From Paucibacter sp. KCTC 42545 (lineage in GTDB: Bacteria; Pseudomonadota; Gammaproteobacteria; Burkholderiales; Burkholderiaceae_C), in contig NZ_CP013692.1 of NCBI RefSeq assembly GCF_001477625.1, positions 4,774,001 through 4,838,000 on the forward strand: DNA of 64,000 nucleotides, in the 5' to 3' direction. Position numbers and translations under genes: made by a program. Below the pieces are notes generated by a model that had not been told where the DNA came from, searched no databases, and was given only the letters and a program-made list of their open reading frames with translations. This document shows, piece after piece, positions 37,733 to 46,733 of this stretch (within the stretch, counting starts at the first letter, position 1; every line of letters begins with the position of its first letter).

Positions 37733-38494
37733 TCAACGCGCCTGCGCAGGCCGACCCTTGCGGCGCAGGCGCCAGGCTAGGCCCAGGCCCAGGCCGCCGA
37801 GCAGCGCCAAGGCTGCGCTTGACGGTTCGGGCACGGCGGCCAACATCGTGCCGTTGAGCACAAAAGGCAGTTCCACGCCGACTTGGCTGCCGGCATCCAG
37901 GATGGCGGCGAAGCTGCTGCCGGCCGCCGAATACATGGCATTGCCAAGGCGAGCGTCCGAGGTGGGCGCCGTCCAAGGGCCGGAGCTGAGCGAGCCTGTC
38001 ATGCTCCAGCGCAACCAGTAGTGCCCAGCGCTCAGGCTCACATCGGCGATGTCGGCGCTGGCGCGGTAAATCGGCCGGGTTTTGTCGGTCAAGTTGCTCT
38101 CGGTGACCCGGTAGCCGAGCAGGCCGCCGTTGCTCAGCGCGGTGATGCCGCTGGCGATGACGCTGCCGTTGTTGGCGTCGCCGGCCAGGATGCTCCAGCT
38201 GACGTCCTTCAGTGTGAAGGCTGTGGCGTTGTTCTGCAGCGCAAAGAAGTCGATGCTGCTGATCAGCCAGCCCGCGCCAGTGACGGTGAAGTCCTCGGCC
38301 AGTGCGTTCTTGGAAGCGGATTTCGCGCTGAAGCTGAAGGTCGCGGCCTTGGCGGCCCTGATCGACAAGCCGTTAGCGTCCACCACCGGGCCGTTGTTGT
38401 ACAGCTCGGCGGCGCTTGCCCAGCCGGGCGCGGCGCTCATCAAAACAGTGCTGAGGGCCAGCGCGGCTGGGCGGAGGAGGGCGAGTTGCTTCAT
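37733..38494 (-). CDS. PEP-CTERM sorting-signal protein
   Basis: 253 residues. Signal peptide to about residue 28 (GWASAAEL). The C-terminus is a textbook PEP-CTERM tail: VPEPSSAALALLGGLGLGL, then a Trp and a basic stretch (RLRRKGR). The body is beta-rich (ISSIDFFALQNNATAF, AGHYWLRWSM) without a known domain. PEP-CTERM proteins are cleaved and sorted by exosortase/archaeosortase-type EpsH and often belong to exopolysaccharide or floc formation; no exosortase gene is in the window. Confidence 0.88.
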   Translation of the reverse strand: MKQLALLRPAALALSTVLMSAAPGWASAAELYNNGPVVDANGLSIRAAKAATFSFSAKSASKNALAEDFTVTGAGWLISSIDFFALQNNATAFTLKDVSWSILAGDANNGSVIASGITALSNGGLLGYRVTESNLTDKTRPIYRASADIADVSLSAGHYWLRWSMTGSLSSGPWTAPTSDARLGNAMYSAAGSSFAAILDAGSQVGVELPFVLNGTMLAAVPEPSSAALALLGGLGLGLAWRLRRKGRPAQAR

Positions 38495-38641
38495 GCGGTC
38501 TGCTGCCAGTCTGTGAGCTTGTGTGTTTGCCTGCTTTGTATGGCCGAACTCAAAACGCGAAGCAAAAGAAAATCACAAGGCTTGCGCTTGTTCGGCGCGC
38601 GCAGTATCGCAGCCCGGCAAGTCAGCGTGGGCAGGTCGAAA

Positions 38642-38992
38642 TCAATCCGGTTGGTTGGTAATTATTGGATCGTGGCTTAGGCAACGGCCGCTGCTGTCTT
38701 CAACCACATGGATGGTGAAGTTCAGCGTGGCTGCCTTGGAGCAACGGTCGCGCATAAAGACCTGGGTCGCGCTGACCGCCCACAGGTCGGGGAAGTCGGT
38801 TGTCGGCTCGCTGAAGACGATGGGTGCTACGGGCTCGAAGCTATAGCCCGGCGTGGCCAGATCAAACTCGATCAGGCCGTTGCTGGTGCCGACGGTGATT
38901 TCGGCGGGGACGGTGGTGACCGTGGGTGGGTCGGTGGCGTCGCTGACGTTGACGGTGAAAGTAAAAACCGGTTTGTCGCTAGGTGTTGTCAT
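38642..38992 (-). CDS. Small DP-EP-family-like protein, co-translated with Ser/Thr kinase
   Basis: 116 residues. It contains VNVSDATDPPTVTTVPAEI, a SFEPVAPIVFSEP segment and a C-terminal FTIHVVED. The DP and EP motifs in a small beta-sandwich-like sequence agree with the little-studied DP-EP family (recognised from memory; not verified). No signal peptide. ATG 38992 overlaps the stop of the kinase (ATGA), implying a functional link, possibly as a kinase substrate or partner. A run of acidic/Thr residues near the middle offers potential phosphorylation sites. Confidence 0.65.
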   Translation of the reverse strand: MTTPSDKPVFTFTVNVSDATDPPTVTTVPAEITVGTSNGLIEFDLATPGYSFEPVAPIVFSEPTTDFPDLWAVSATQVFMRDRCSKAATLNFTIHVVEDSSGRCLSHDPIITNQPD

Positions 38993-41787
38993 GTTTTCCC
39001 TGTTGGCTGAGCTGAAGAAGTTGGCGCCTTTTGCAGCAGCGTTCGGAGCCGGAGGTAGTCCGGATGCCGATAGCTGGAGGCATCCAGCTTTTCGGCCAAT
39101 CGGCGCGCTTCTTCAATTGCATTCAAGCGGAAATGGGCCAATGCGGTCACGGCCAGCGCCGGCGCATCTGATTTTGTGACATCTGCACGCAAGCGCTCGA
39201 CGGCCGTTTGCCAATGCAACTGGGCTTCGGTGACTTCGCTACTGCCCAAAAGCTCGCCCAAGCTCAGCTCGACTCGGGCCAGTATCAGTCGCTGTTCTTT
39301 GTTGATCCGAGTACCGGATTGAGCGCGTGCCTTCATATCGGCCAAGTAATTTGTCATCTCTAGGGCTAAGGCATGAGACAGGACTTCGCTTCGCTCGAAA
39401 TTGGCGCGCAACGCCAGCAGGCGACCTCGCAGATTGCCTTGCCACCTCATCTGCTTGGCGTCGGTGGCCAGCAAGAGCGCAATATCGGTCTTGAGTTGGT
39501 TCAGCAAGGGGGTCAGGTCTTGCCCACCACGGGCCAGGCGGATCTCGGCCAAGCCTAGACGCAAGGAACAGAGTCGTTCCAATGAGTCAAGATTGCTCGT
39601 GTCTGCCGCAGTCAGCTGCTCGAGTTGTGCGACCGCCTTCTCGGATTCCAGCTGGGCAGCGTCGTTGTTCCCCGTAAAGAAAAGGGAACGGCTGACGTCA
39701 TGATGAGCATTGGCCTCTAGGTCTTTCAACTTGTGGTCTTGATCGCGGTTGGGAATGCCGCCCAGCACCGCCAGCTTGTTCTGGTCGGCCGCAAGGGCTT
39801 CGGCGTAGCTTCCCAGGTATTGATGCGCCCGGGAGATCCAGCCCAGCGTTGCAATCTGGTTCCCCCGCAATTCAGTTTGCGTCGGGGCCAGTTGCTCATA
39901 GACAAGCAAAGCTTTTTGAAAGTTTTGCAATGCCGACTGAGCCTGACCAGCCTGTAGCTGCAAGACTCCCAGGTTGACCCCCGCATGTGCTCGCTCGGCC
40001 AGCCAATCAGGTTTGCCCGCCGCCAGCGGCCCCAGCTGCTCGGCCAATTCGAGGTAGCGCTTGAATTGTTTTTCTGCCTCGTCCGTCTGACCCTGCCGCC
40101 AAGCCGCCTCCCCAAGCCAGAACACGCTCTGCGCATGGTCATAAATGCGCTGGCCGTCTTTGGGCGCGCGCTGCAGCAGTTCGGCGGTGCTGCCGGCGGC
40201 CGCGTCATACATGCGGCTGGCTTCGTCGAGCTTGCCGCGCTGCTGGGCAATCTGGCCCATCAGGTGCAACGCTCGGGCGCGCTGGCCCAGCGCGTCGGCG
40301 TCCAGGCGGCCGGCTTGTTGGGCGGCGTAATAGCCCAGCGCCTTTTCGCCCACGGCATCCAGCACATCCAGCCGGCCCACCGGCTCCAGCTTTTTGCGCA
40401 GATCGCCGAGCATGAATTCGATCAGGCCCTCGGCCTGGGCGCGTTGCGCTTGCGCCTCCTGGCCCTGGCGCAGCGCCACGCCGATGCTGGTGCTGAGCGT
40501 GAGCAGGCCCAGGGCGCCGGCCGCCACGGCGACGCGATGACGGCGCACAAACTTGGACAGGATGTAGGCGGCACTGTCGGGCCTGGCGCTGATGGGTTCA
40601 TGCGCCAGCCAGCGGCGCAGTTCCTCGCTCAGGGCGGCGGCATTGGCATAACGCTCGGCGGGCACTTTTTTGAGCGCCTTGGCGACGATGGTGTCCAGGT
40701 CGCCGCGCAGTTCGCGGGCGGCTCTCTTTTTGCTGAGGTCTTGCGCTTTGCCTTCCGCACTCTTGCCGCGCACGGCGTCGGAGAGTTTTTTGGGTTCCAC
40801 CTCGACGATGCCGCGCATGCGCTCCAGCGGGGTGGTGTTGGCGTCGTTGTCGTTGCTGGCGGTGGGGTGGCGGCCGCTGAGCAGCAGGTAAAGCAGCACG
40901 CCCAGGGCATAGACGTCGGTGGCGGTGGTGACTTCGCTGCCTTGCACTTGCTCGGGCGCGGCGTAGCGGGGCGTGAAGGCGCGGCCGGCTTGCTGGGTGA
41001 GTTCGGAGGCGGCGCCGGCACTGGTGGCTGAACCCGTACCTGCACCCCCAGCAGCCGCGCCCGCCTCGTCGCCGGCTTCCAGCAGCTTGGCGATGCCGAA
41101 GTCCAGCAGCTTGACCTCGCCGTTAGCGGTCACGAGGATGTTGGACGGTTTCAGGTCGCGGTGCAGGATCAGCCGCGTGTGGGCGTGGGCCACGGCGGCC
41201 AGCACATCGCGAAACAGCAGCACGCGGGCGCGGGTGTCCAGGCCACGGCTGTCGCAGTATTGGTCGATGGGCTGGCCGGCGATGTATTCCAGCACCAGAT
41301 AGGGCGCTTTGCTCTCGGCGGCCAGGCCAGCGTCCAGCAAGCGGGCGATGTGCGGGTGGGCCAGGCGGGCGAGGATTTGCCCTTCGCGGGCGAAGCGGCC
41401 GGCGTCCCCCGGGCCGACCAGGCCGGCCGAGAGGAATTTGATTGCCACCTCGCCCTCGAAGCGCCCGTCGGTGCGCCGCGCCAGCCACACCGCGCCCATG
41501 CCGCCGTGGCCAATCTCGCGCACCAGGGTGTAGGCGCCCACCAGTTGGCCGGCGGCCAGGGCGTGTGCAGCCAGGCCGAGCAAGGGGGTGGCCAGATAGT
41601 CGGCCGCCTCTTGTTTGGCTTGGCGGGCCAGCAGCTCGGCCAGGTCGGCGGCCAGCTCGGGGTCCTGGCGGTGCAGGGCCATCAGGCGGCTGGCGCGGGC
41701 GCTGAGATCCAGGTCCAGCAATTCGTCCAGCAGGGGGCTGAGCTCGGGCCAGCGGGCTTTGTTGATGATGCGCTTGGCTTGACTCAT
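38989..41787 (-). CDS. Membrane Ser/Thr protein kinase with TPR-like extracytoplasmic domain
   Basis: 932 residues from ATG 41787. The Hanks-type kinase domain (about 70-380) has the glycine loop GHGGMGAVW, VAIKFL lysine, catalytic HRDLKPSN (Asp about 211), LDFGIAK and APEQVQG. An Ala/Gly-rich activation-segment insert lies between the DFG and APE motifs. A single membrane helix (about 410-432) follows, then about 500 residues of helical repeats of TPR type. This architecture is common in Proteobacteria and Myxobacteria. It begins 10 bases after an ECF sigma gene and ends overlapping the DP-EP-like gene, so the three form a unit. Confidence 0.93.
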   Translation of the reverse strand: MSQAKRIINKARWPELSPLLDELLDLDLSARASRLMALHRQDPELAADLAELLARQAKQEAADYLATPLLGLAAHALAAGQLVGAYTLVREIGHGGMGAVWLARRTDGRFEGEVAIKFLSAGLVGPGDAGRFAREGQILARLAHPHIARLLDAGLAAESKAPYLVLEYIAGQPIDQYCDSRGLDTRARVLLFRDVLAAVAHAHTRLILHRDLKPSNILVTANGEVKLLDFGIAKLLEAGDEAGAAAGGAGTGSATSAGAASELTQQAGRAFTPRYAAPEQVQGSEVTTATDVYALGVLLYLLLSGRHPTASNDNDANTTPLERMRGIVEVEPKKLSDAVRGKSAEGKAQDLSKKRAARELRGDLDTIVAKALKKVPAERYANAAALSEELRRWLAHEPISARPDSAAYILSKFVRRHRVAVAAGALGLLTLSTSIGVALRQGQEAQAQRAQAEGLIEFMLGDLRKKLEPVGRLDVLDAVGEKALGYYAAQQAGRLDADALGQRARALHLMGQIAQQRGKLDEASRMYDAAAGSTAELLQRAPKDGQRIYDHAQSVFWLGEAAWRQGQTDEAEKQFKRYLELAEQLGPLAAGKPDWLAERAHAGVNLGVLQLQAGQAQSALQNFQKALLVYEQLAPTQTELRGNQIATLGWISRAHQYLGSYAEALAADQNKLAVLGGIPNRDQDHKLKDLEANAHHDVSRSLFFTGNNDAAQLESEKAVAQLEQLTAADTSNLDSLERLCSLRLGLAEIRLARGGQDLTPLLNQLKTDIALLLATDAKQMRWQGNLRGRLLALRANFERSEVLSHALALEMTNYLADMKARAQSGTRINKEQRLILARVELSLGELLGSSEVTEAQLHWQTAVERLRADVTKSDAPALAVTALAHFRLNAIEEARRLAEKLDASSYRHPDYLRLRTLLQKAPTSSAQPTGKT

Positions 41788-41797
41788 CGGGGGCAAT

Positions 41798-42364
41798 TCA
41801 CTCTTGCAGGGCGAGGGAGAGAAACAGCCGGGCTTTTTGCCAGTCGCGCTGCACGGTGCGTTCGGTCAGGCCCAGGGCCTCGGCGATTTCGGTCTCCAGC
41901 AGGCCGCCGAAGTAGCGCATCTCCACCACCTGGGCCAGGCGGGGCTCCAGCGCGGCCAATTCGTCCAGGGCTTCATGCACGCGCAGGATTTCGTCGTCGC
42001 GCTGCTGGGGCAGCTCGGCATGGGCGGTGTTGAGGGTGATGTGGGTTTGCCCGCCGCCACGGCGCTCGGCGCTGGCGGCGCGCACCAGGTCGATGACGAT
42101 GTGGTGCATGGTTTTGGCGGCGTAGGCCAGGAAGTGGCGGCGGTCGGCAAAGTCCAGCCCGGCTTGGGCTTGCAGGCGCAGATAGGTTTCGTGCACCAGG
42201 CCGGTGGCGTCCAGCAGGGTCAGCTCGCCCGATTTGTGCAGGCGGCTGCGCGCCAGGCGCTGCATCTCGCCATACAAAAGGCTGAGCGCGCGCTCGCCCG
42301 CCTGGGTGTCGCCCGCGGCGGCGGCTTGCAGCATCTGGGTGATGTCGCTGGCGCTGGTGTTCAC
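41798..42364 (-). CDS. ECF-family sigma factor (Sigma70_ECF, kinase-linked type)
   Basis: 188 residues from GTG 42364, with GAGGA five bases upstream. Region 2 is LYGEMQRLARSRLHKSGEL...LVHETYLRL...FLAYAAKTMHHIVID; region 4 is LEPRLAQVVEMRYFGGLLETEIAEALGLTERTVQRDW. This matches the PF07638-type ECF group, whose members are typically next to Ser/Thr kinase genes instead of anti-sigma genes. For the Vibrio EcfP/PpkT2 pair, kinase phosphorylation activates the sigma factor; the same logic is plausible here. No anti-sigma factor is adjacent. Confidence 0.92.
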   Translation of the reverse strand: MNTSASDITQMLQAAAAGDTQAGERALSLLYGEMQRLARSRLHKSGELTLLDATGLVHETYLRLQAQAGLDFADRRHFLAYAAKTMHHIVIDLVRAASAERRGGGQTHITLNTAHAELPQQRDDEILRVHEALDELAALEPRLAQVVEMRYFGGLLETEIAEALGLTERTVQRDWQKARLFLSLALQE

Positions 42365-42704
42365 GTGGTCCTCAATCCCTCGGTGTCCGTCTGTCTGACT
42401 GTTTGTTTATCTGATTCTTGCCTCGGCACCGTGGGGCCGGGGTGGCGGCTGCGGGTGACGTGGGGGCAGGTCTTGCCCGGGCGGCGTGGCGCCTTTGCCC
42501 TCACTCTAGCGCCTGGCTTGCAGGGGCGGCAGTGCCGGCTAAAAAATTTTGCAATTCGGATGTCGGGTTTGTCGGCGGCAATCCGTTTTAAGCAATGAGG
42601 GCATGTTTGCGTGGCAAGGTCTGGGGAGGCCTGCATGGAGAACGCACTGCGCAGACATGGCCTCAATCCATTGCAGAACAAACGAAACCACGAGTTCGCC
42701 GCGC
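42365..42704. promoter_or_regulatory. Divergent intergenic region between ECF sigma and degenerate GGDEF genes
   Basis: About 340 bases. Two AT-richer patches stand out: near 42398-42420 (GTTTGTTTATCTGATTCTTG) and 42540-42557 (TAAAAAATTTTGCAATTC). These are plausible promoter zones for the two directions. No operator, riboswitch or terminator could be defined. An open frame extends upstream of the GGDEF-like gene to 42549, but the start with the family-like N-terminus is downstream. Confidence 0.4.
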
Positions 42705-43256
42705 ATGTTTCAGCCTACCGACAACGCCATTGCCTCTGCCGCCTCCGCTGCACGTTTGAGCTTGGTGGCAACGCCCGCGCCAGCCGGCGCACGCAAGCGC
42801 CCGGGCCGGCCGGAGGTTCTGAGCGTGGCGGACGAGGCGGGCTTGCTGAAACTGCTGCAGCGCGAAATGGTGGCCAGCCGCCGCTGCGGCGCCGAGCCGG
42901 CTTTGCTGTTGATCACCATTCAGGGCTTGAGCAGCCACGGCCAGCAACTCGTCACCCCAGCGCATTTGAACGGCGCGCGCCACGCCCTGGGCGAGCGCCT
43001 GCGCGGCCGGGTGCGCAGCCATGATGTGGTGGTGCGCCTGGACGCCAGCCAGTACGCGGTGATCCTGGGCAATATGGCCCAGGCCCGGCCCGAAGTGGTG
43101 CAGCAGCGCTTGCAGCAACAGCTGGCGGGCACGTACGAGATTGACGGCCAATGCGTCAGCCTGAGCCTGCGCATGGCCAGCGCCTGCGGCGAGCGCCAAC
43201 GCCTGAGCGCTGCGGAGTTGCTGGCGCTGGCGCAGGGCCGCTTGCAGGGCCAGTAG
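42705..43256 (+). CDS. Degenerate GGDEF-domain protein
   Basis: 183 residues from ATG 42705 (MFQPTDNAIASA). The pattern LLKLLQREMVASRRCGAEPALLLITI...VRSHDVVVRLDASQYAVILGNM follows the GGDEF fold, with RSHDVVVRL in place of the usual R-x-x-D-x-x-x-R and the active-site loop reading DASQY instead of GGDEF. Catalysis is therefore unlikely; it may bind nucleotide or protein. It is transcribed divergently from the ECF sigma operon. Upstream ATGs at 42603 and 42657 in the same frame are possible starts but would add an unconserved extension. Confidence 0.75.
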   Translation: MFQPTDNAIASAASAARLSLVATPAPAGARKRPGRPEVLSVADEAGLLKLLQREMVASRRCGAEPALLLITIQGLSSHGQQLVTPAHLNGARHALGERLRGRVRSHDVVVRLDASQYAVILGNMAQARPEVVQQRLQQQLAGTYEIDGQCVSLSLRMASACGERQRLSAAELLALAQGRLQGQ

Positions 43257-43390
43257 TCGGCAGCCCGGCCTTTGCTGGGCGAGCAGCGTGCGCTTGGCGC
43301 GAAAAACTGGCGGGCGCAGTGCTGCGCAAGCTGCTTTGATCGCCAGTGAATCGACTAAGCTTGCGGGCTGCGAAAACAATAAACAGCCCC

Positions 43391-45115
43391 ATGTTCAAGC
43401 TCAAAATTTCATTCGTCCTGCTGGCCAGCAGCGCCCTTCTGGGTTGCGCGTCCGGCGGCAAACCAGCTCTGCAGGCCACCAGCGCCGATAAGGCCCCGCT
43501 GATCGCCAAGGCGGGCCAGGATGTGGCGCCGCCCAAGCTGGTCGTCTTCATGGTGGTGGACGGTTTGCCGATGCGCCAGGTGCTGAACTACCGCGACCAG
43601 CTGCAGCCCGATGGCTTCAAGCGCTTTCTCGACCGTGGCACCTGGTTTGCCAATGCCCATTACGGCCATGGCCACACCGTTACGGCGGCTGGCCACGCGG
43701 TGATGTTGACAGGCGCTTACCCGCAGCGCACCAGCATCATCAGCAATGAGTGGCGCGACCCCAAGACGGGCGAGATGGTCTATTGCACCCAGGACGCGGC
43801 GCACACCTACATCGGCAACAAGACCGCCCCGTTGGCAGGCACCAGCCCACGCAATCTGCGCGCCGAGACGGTGGGCGATGTGCTGCGCGGCGTGGACCCT
43901 GCGGCCAAGGTGATTGCCGTCTCCGGCAAAGACCGCGGCGCCATCCTGCCGGCCGGCCACAAGGGCACGGCCTATATGTATATGAGTGAGACGGGCCAGT
44001 TCGCCTCGAGCACTTACTACATGCCCGCCCACCCGCAGTGGGTCAAGGACTTCAACGCCGCCAAGCCCGCCGACGCTTTCTTCGGCAAGGCCTGGGCGCC
44101 GCTGCTGCCCGAAGCGGCCTATGCCCGCTCGGTGCCGGATGGCCAGTTCTGGCAAGTCAACTCGGGCAATGGCAACAAGCTGCCGGCCATCTTGGGTGAT
44201 AAGCACGAGAAGCCCGGCCCCTTGTTCTACGCCAATATCTTGCCCTCACCTTTTGGTGACGAGCTGACCCTGGCCTTTGCCCGCGCCGCCATCGAAGGCG
44301 AGGGCCTGGGCGGCGGTGTGCGCGCCAAGACCGATATCTTGTCGGTCAGCCTGTCCAGCCATGACTATGTGAACCACGCTTTCGGGCCGGAGTCGCGCCT
44401 CTCGCACGACCATTTCCTGCATCTGGACCGCTATCTGCAAGGCTTTTTCCAGTATCTGGACGCCAAGGTCGGCGCCGGCAACTATGTGGCCGTGCTGACC
44501 GCCGACCACGGCTTTGCCGACACGCCCGAGTGGGCCAAGTCGCAGGGCCGTGATGCGGACCGGGTCAACCCGGCGCAGGTGCTGTCTTGGGTGAATAGCG
44601 GTTTGGTGAAGAAGTTCGGCGAGGGCCGCTGGGCCACCGCCTTCTCGGCCGCGGGCATTTTGTTCGACGACAAGCTGATCGCCGCCAAGGGCGTGAAGCC
44701 CGCCGATGTCTACGAAGAAACCAAGACTTTGCTGCTGCAGATGAAGGGTGTGGCCGATGTCTTCACGCTGGCGCAGCTGCAGGGCACGGACACGCAGACG
44801 CCTTATCTGGAAGCCATGCGCAAGTCCTGGCACCCGGATGTGGCCGCGCCGGTGCAAATCGTGGTCAAGCCGGGTTGGTTGTTCGGCTCCCGCGTCGGCG
44901 GCAGCTCGCATGGCACGCCGTATGAGTACGACACCCATGTGCCCATCCTGAGCTGGGGCCCGGCCTGGGTGGGCCGTGGCGAGGTGAAAACGCCGGTGGA
45001 AGTGGCTGACATTGCGCCGACCTTGGCGAACATCTTGCATGTACGCTCGCCCGCGCAAGCGCAGGGTCGGGTCTTGCCCCTGCCCAAACCCGCCGTCGCT
45101 GCAGAACTGAAGTAA
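43391..45115 (+). CDS. Lipoprotein alkaline phosphatase / phosphodiesterase family protein
   Basis: 574 residues from ATG 43391. Lipoprotein signal with lipobox LLGC (Cys about 19). The alkaline-phosphatase-superfamily core shows VVFMVVDGLPMRQ (metal Asp), nucleophile Thr in GHGHTVTAAGHAVMLTG, SSHDYVNHAFGPES, LTADHGFADTPEWA and the final His in GSSHGTPYEYDTHVP. A Thr nucleophile and two-zinc site are typical of PafA-type phosphatases and NPP-type phosphodiesterases. It probably releases phosphate from organic phosphoesters at the periplasmic face. No Pho box was recognised. Confidence 0.9.
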   Translation: MFKLKISFVLLASSALLGCASGGKPALQATSADKAPLIAKAGQDVAPPKLVVFMVVDGLPMRQVLNYRDQLQPDGFKRFLDRGTWFANAHYGHGHTVTAAGHAVMLTGAYPQRTSIISNEWRDPKTGEMVYCTQDAAHTYIGNKTAPLAGTSPRNLRAETVGDVLRGVDPAAKVIAVSGKDRGAILPAGHKGTAYMYMSETGQFASSTYYMPAHPQWVKDFNAAKPADAFFGKAWAPLLPEAAYARSVPDGQFWQVNSGNGNKLPAILGDKHEKPGPLFYANILPSPFGDELTLAFARAAIEGEGLGGGVRAKTDILSVSLSSHDYVNHAFGPESRLSHDHFLHLDRYLQGFFQYLDAKVGAGNYVAVLTADHGFADTPEWAKSQGRDADRVNPAQVLSWVNSGLVKKFGEGRWATAFSAAGILFDDKLIAAKGVKPADVYEETKTLLLQMKGVADVFTLAQLQGTDTQTPYLEAMRKSWHPDVAAPVQIVVKPGWLFGSRVGGSSHGTPYEYDTHVPILSWGPAWVGRGEVKTPVEVADIAPTLANILHVRSPAQAQGRVLPLPKPAVAAELK

Positions 45116-45163
45116 GTCTGCTGGCTTCGCCCTGCCAGGGCGGGATTGCCCCCCTTGGCTGCG

Positions 45164-46003
45164 CTACTCCAGGCTGAGCATGGGGTAGCGGGCGATGGTG
45201 GTCGCCATCGCCCCGTCGCGCCGCATGGCGTCGAAAGCGTGTTGCAGCTTGTGCCGCAGTGCCGGCTCGGAGGCCAAATTCAGCGCCATCGACGAGGCTG
45301 TTTCGCGCAGCTTCAAGACCGGCTCAAGATCGGCAAAGTTATAGCCATATTGCTTGAGCATGGCCGGGGCCAGCACTCGGCTGATGGCCAGCAGCTCGAC
45401 CCGGTCGGAGAATAGGCGCCGCAGGGCGATGCCGTAGTCGGTGCTGCGGTCGAGGTGCTGTTCGCTGTCCAGCCCCAGGGAAAGCATTTCGCGCTCAGAG
45501 ATGTCGCCCATCACCACCGCCGTGCGGTATTGGCGCAGGTCCTGCACGCTGCTCACGTTGACATCCGGCCTGGCCTTGCGCCGGTACACCATGCCGTGGC
45601 GCTTGGAGATGGGGCCCAGCCAGTAGAAGGCTTTCTCACGCTCGGGCAGGCGCACGATGGTGGGGATCAGCACGGCAGAGTCGCCCCGCGCCTTGGCCAT
45701 CACCCGCTGCCAAGACGAAAACTCGAACTTGGGGCTCAGCTCGGCCCGCCGCAACATCTCGCGCACCAGCTCCACCGCGTAGCCGGCGGGCTCGCCTTGC
45801 GCATCGCGGAAGGAAAAGGGCGGCAATTCCTCCAGCATCACGCTCAGGCTGGGCTCGCTGTCGGCCGCCTTGGCTTCCCCGCGAGCTGCCACCACCGCCA
45901 TGCCCGCCGTCGCGGCCAACAAGTGGCGCCGCGTCAGGCTCGGCTGCGCCCAGCCGTGATCGGTGTTGCCAAGTGGCGGATTTAAGCGGGCGGGGTCTGA
46001 CAT
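45164..46003 (-). CDS. Periplasmic solute-binding protein family 3
   Basis: 279 residues. A Tat-like signal (LTRRHLLAATAG, Ala-rich cleavage near EAKAAD) follows a 25-residue N-terminal extension. The mature part has PPFSFRDAQGEPAGYAVELVREML, the start of SBP_bac_3, and WLGPISKRHGMVYRRK. It has no adjacent ABC permease. Stand-alone members of this family often act as amino-acid sensors or are orphan proteins; the ligand is unknown. Divergent from the hemolysin-III gene. Confidence 0.85.
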   Translation of the reverse strand: MSDPARLNPPLGNTDHGWAQPSLTRRHLLAATAGMAVVAARGEAKAADSEPSLSVMLEELPPFSFRDAQGEPAGYAVELVREMLRRAELSPKFEFSSWQRVMAKARGDSAVLIPTIVRLPEREKAFYWLGPISKRHGMVYRRKARPDVNVSSVQDLRQYRTAVVMGDISEREMLSLGLDSEQHLDRSTDYGIALRRLFSDRVELLAISRVLAPAMLKQYGYNFADLEPVLKLRETASSMALNLASEPALRHKLQHAFDAMRRDGAMATTIARYPMLSLE

Positions 46004-46073
46004 GGCGCAAGTGCTTGTCGAATCTGAAGGGCCTTGTCGTCAACGGTCACATGAAGACTGCAAGAATGCCTGC

Positions 46074-46712
46074 ATGAGCGCACGAAATCAATCTTTGGGC
46101 GAAGAGATTGCCAACGCCATCAGTCATGGCCTTGGCTTTTTGCTGGCCGTGGCGTCTTTGCCCATTCTCAGCATTGCCGCGGCGCGGCAGGGCGAAACAC
46201 GCCATGTGGTGGCGGCCTGTGTGTTCTCGCTCACCATGATGCTGCTGTATCTGGTGTCCACGCTGTTTCACGCCATGCCGGAGGGCCGCGCCAAGCTGTG
46301 GCTGAACCGGCTGGATCACGCCGCCATTTATTTATTCATCGCCGGCAGCTACACCCCCTTCGCCCTGGGCGTTCTGCATGGGGCCTGGGGCTGGACGCTG
46401 TTTGGCCTGGTGTGGGGATTTGCCGGCCTGGGCGTGACGGCCAAGCTGTTCAACCGCCTGCGCCACCCGCTCTGGTCAACCGGGCTGTATGTGGCGATGG
46501 GCTGGCTGGTGATCTTCGCCCTGGGGCCGTTGACGGCGCGCATGGCCGCCGCTGGCTTGGCCTGGTTGGTGGCGGGCGGCTTGGCCTACACCTTGGGCGC
46601 CATCGTGTTCTTGCTGGATGGCCGCATCCGCTATGGCCATTTCATCTGGCACTTGTTTGTGCTGGCCGGCAGCGGCTGCCATTTCTTCGCCGCGCTCTGG
46701 TACGCGGTTTAG
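46074..46712 (+). CDS. Hemolysin-III family (PAQR) membrane protein
   Basis: 212 residues from ATG 46074, seven membrane helices. EEIANAISHGLGF, STLFHAMPEGRAKLWLNRLDHAAIYLFIAGSYTPF and the C-terminal HFIWHLFVLAGSGCHF carry the conserved His/Asp residues of the PAQR/Hly-III fold that bind a metal ion in the membrane. It is related to ceramidase-like PAQR proteins and YqfA; the bacterial function is uncertain and haemolysis is only a historic name. Confidence 0.93.
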   Translation: MSARNQSLGEEIANAISHGLGFLLAVASLPILSIAAARQGETRHVVAACVFSLTMMLLYLVSTLFHAMPEGRAKLWLNRLDHAAIYLFIAGSYTPFALGVLHGAWGWTLFGLVWGFAGLGVTAKLFNRLRHPLWSTGLYVAMGWLVIFALGPLTARMAAAGLAWLVAGGLAYTLGAIVFLLDGRIRYGHFIWHLFVLAGSGCHFFAALWYAV

Positions 46713-46733
46713 CACGCAGGATTTAGCGCGCCC

